In this document: positions 62,948 to 64,000 of the stretch, piece after piece
Layout of the letters: each line of letters opens with the position of its first letter
Numbering within the stretch: position 1 is the stretch's first letter
Origin: G963667855 sp963667855
Lineage (GTDB): Bacteria > Planctomycetota > Phycisphaerae > UBA1845
NCBI GenBank assembly: GCA_963667855.2
Contig: CAXXKI010000007.1
Span: forward strand, 4,586-68,585
Direction: 5' to 3'
DNA: 64,000 nucleotides
Translations under genes and position numbers: made by a program
The notes under the pieces: generated by a model
The model's database searches: none
Told to the model about the DNA's origin: nothing
What the model saw: only the letters and a program-made list of their open reading frames with translations

Positions 62948-63868
62948 ATGACACAGACTTCGACAGGCAACAATAACCAGGTATGGACTATCGCCCGGCT
63001 CCTGGAATGGACGCAGAAGCATTTCGAGGCCAAGGGACTGGATGAGCCCCGCTTGGCCGCCGAGATTCTCCTCGCTACCGCTCTATCCTGCAAAAGGATT
63101 GAGCTGTATACCCGCTTTGACCAGGTCCCCGAGCCTCCCCAGTTGGATGTTTTCCGAGATTTCGTCAAAAGGGCGGCTGAACACGCCCCAATTGCCCATA
63201 TCGTGGGGACCAAGGAGTTCTTCAGCCTGGAATTCGAGGTTTCGCCCGCGGTCTTGATCCCCCGGCCCGAAACCGAACTGGTGGTCGAGAAGGCCATCGA
63301 TTACGTCAGAAAAGAGCTGGAAGAAGAAAGCCACATCGAATTCCTGGATATGGGCACAGGCTCAGCCTGCATCGCTATAGCCATCCTCAAGTACCTGCCC
63401 GATGCCAAAGCCATCGGTTCCGACATCTCCACCGAAGCACTGGAAATCGCCGCTAAAAATGCAGAAAAACACGGCGTAACAGATAGACTCACACTGGTCG
63501 AGGCCGACGGCTTAAACCTGCCCGCAGACGCCGTTCCAGAGGGCGGCTTCGACCTCATCGTCTCCAACCCGCCATACATACGGGCGGAGGAGATGGCCGG
63601 TCTAGACGCCAACGTGCGGGATTACGAGCCAACTGGCGCCTTAACCGACGGCGGTGACGGCCTCGCCTTCTACCGGCTGTTGGCCAGTGAGAAAGCGGCG
63701 AAACTGCTCAAACCTGGCGGAATGCTCTTCGCGGAAATAGGCGAAGATCAGGCCGCTGACGTCTGTGTGATTTTCGCCGACGATGCCCGGTTCCAGCACA
63801 TATGCACCTATCGCGACCTGACAGGCCCGCACGATCGGGTGGTTCAGTTTCGCCGGCTGGAAAGCTGA
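62948..63868 (+). CDS. prmC: Peptide chain release factor N5-glutamine methyltransferase (PrmC/HemK)
   Basis: 306 residues, usual length about 280-300. The N-terminal helical domain includes EPRLAAEILLATAL; the SAM site is FLDMGTGSACIAIA; and SNPPYI (NPPY at 207-210) binds the glutamine side chain of the GGQ motif in release factors. It methylates RF1/RF2 in the cytoplasm and supports efficient translation termination. In many bacteria it follows prfA, but here the upstream neighbour is a small lipoprotein. ATG at 62948; no strong Shine-Dalgarno is evident. From 63869 to the window end I see nothing. Confidence 0.93.
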   Translation: MTQTSTGNNNQVWTIARLLEWTQKHFEAKGLDEPRLAAEILLATALSCKRIELYTRFDQVPEPPQLDVFRDFVKRAAEHAPIAHIVGTKEFFSLEFEVSPAVLIPRPETELVVEKAIDYVRKELEEESHIEFLDMGTGSACIAIAILKYLPDAKAIGSDISTEALEIAAKNAEKHGVTDRLTLVEADGLNLPADAVPEGGFDLIVSNPPYIRAEEMAGLDANVRDYEPTGALTDGGDGLAFYRLLASEKAAKLLKPGGMLFAEIGEDQAADVCVIFADDARFQHICTYRDLTGPHDRVVQFRRLES

Positions 63869-64000
63869 AAAAGCCCGCCGAGCTAATACCTGCAAACACT
63901 ATTTCAGCTTTGCCGAGTATTCGGGTATGATGCCCCGAATATGAGTGCTTGGCAGCACCTGTTGGTAACGAGTCCCGTTTTCCTAAGAGGTATGTGCAGT

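Noticed and set aside
1..64000. CRISPR array
   Set aside because: No set of regularly spaced direct repeats was seen; the only tandem repeat is the three-unit array at 214-243.

Overview
The window most likely comes from a planctomycete of the class Phycisphaerae or a close relative. This is inferred from protein style, not from a marker gene. The signs are secreted enzymes ending in acidic dockerin-like (EF-hand type) modules, a PEP-CTERM anchor, a pseudopilin with the class-typical GFTLVELLVV start, a CxxC...CPECG zinc ribbon at the end of a transporter, and a fragment of the CCLPDGSC-type repeat. No rRNA is present. One complete tRNA gene, tRNA-His, lies near the right end.

Layout. 1-0.5 kb: remnant of an IS1182-like transposase. 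0.5-1.7 kb: an MFS exporter. 2.1-27.8 kb: a starch/alpha-glucan locus. It holds a secreted GH15 glucoamylase, a GH13 neopullulanase-like amylase, a pseudopilin, a very large non-catalytic protein with five CBM25-like starch-binding modules, a PEP-CTERM protein with starch-binding-like domains, a GH31 alpha-glucosidase, a secreted GH13 branching-enzyme/amylase-like protein with a Cys-rich tail, and a CBM-esterase. It ends in an ABC sugar importer whose binding protein is fused to the first permease and whose second permease has a huge periplasmic loop; no ATPase gene is present. 28-30.6 kb: an outer-membrane protein, a HEAT-repeat protein and a decayed dockerin-like fragment. 31-36.3 kb: a MarR-regulated RND efflux operon ending in a methyltransferase. 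36.5-37.8 kb: a metzincin lipoprotein.

38-54 kb: a second carbohydrate locus, probably for N-acetylated amino sugars. It has a GntR/LacI hybrid regulator with a paired operator, a sodium/solute symporter with a zinc-ribbon tail, a DUF5009-type acyltransferase-like membrane protein, a Gfo/Idh/MocA oxidoreductase, a sugar isomerase, a CBM9-like lipoprotein, a GH20 hexosaminidase, an AGE-family epimerase, a DUF4434 TIM-barrel protein, a two-domain esterase and a nucleotidyltransferase. 54-59 kb: a small coiled-coil protein, a lipoprotein, D-cysteine desulfhydrase, an SGNH esterase and an exported PHP phosphoesterase.

59.1-62.3 kb: a small island 3' of tRNA-His. The displaced tRNA 3' end (37/45 bases identical, ungapped) and a matching terminator lie at its far side. 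It carries a pentapeptide-repeat/TIR protein followed after 6 bases by a frameshifted DUF5677-like gene, which together resemble a defence module. The right end has a lipoprotein and prmC.

How the genes work together: in the first locus surface starch-binding proteins would hold the polymer, secreted GH13/GH15 enzymes cut it, and GH31 plus the ABC importer handle oligosaccharides. In the second, GH20 releases hexosamines that the symporter imports and the oxidoreductase, isomerase and epimerase interconvert.
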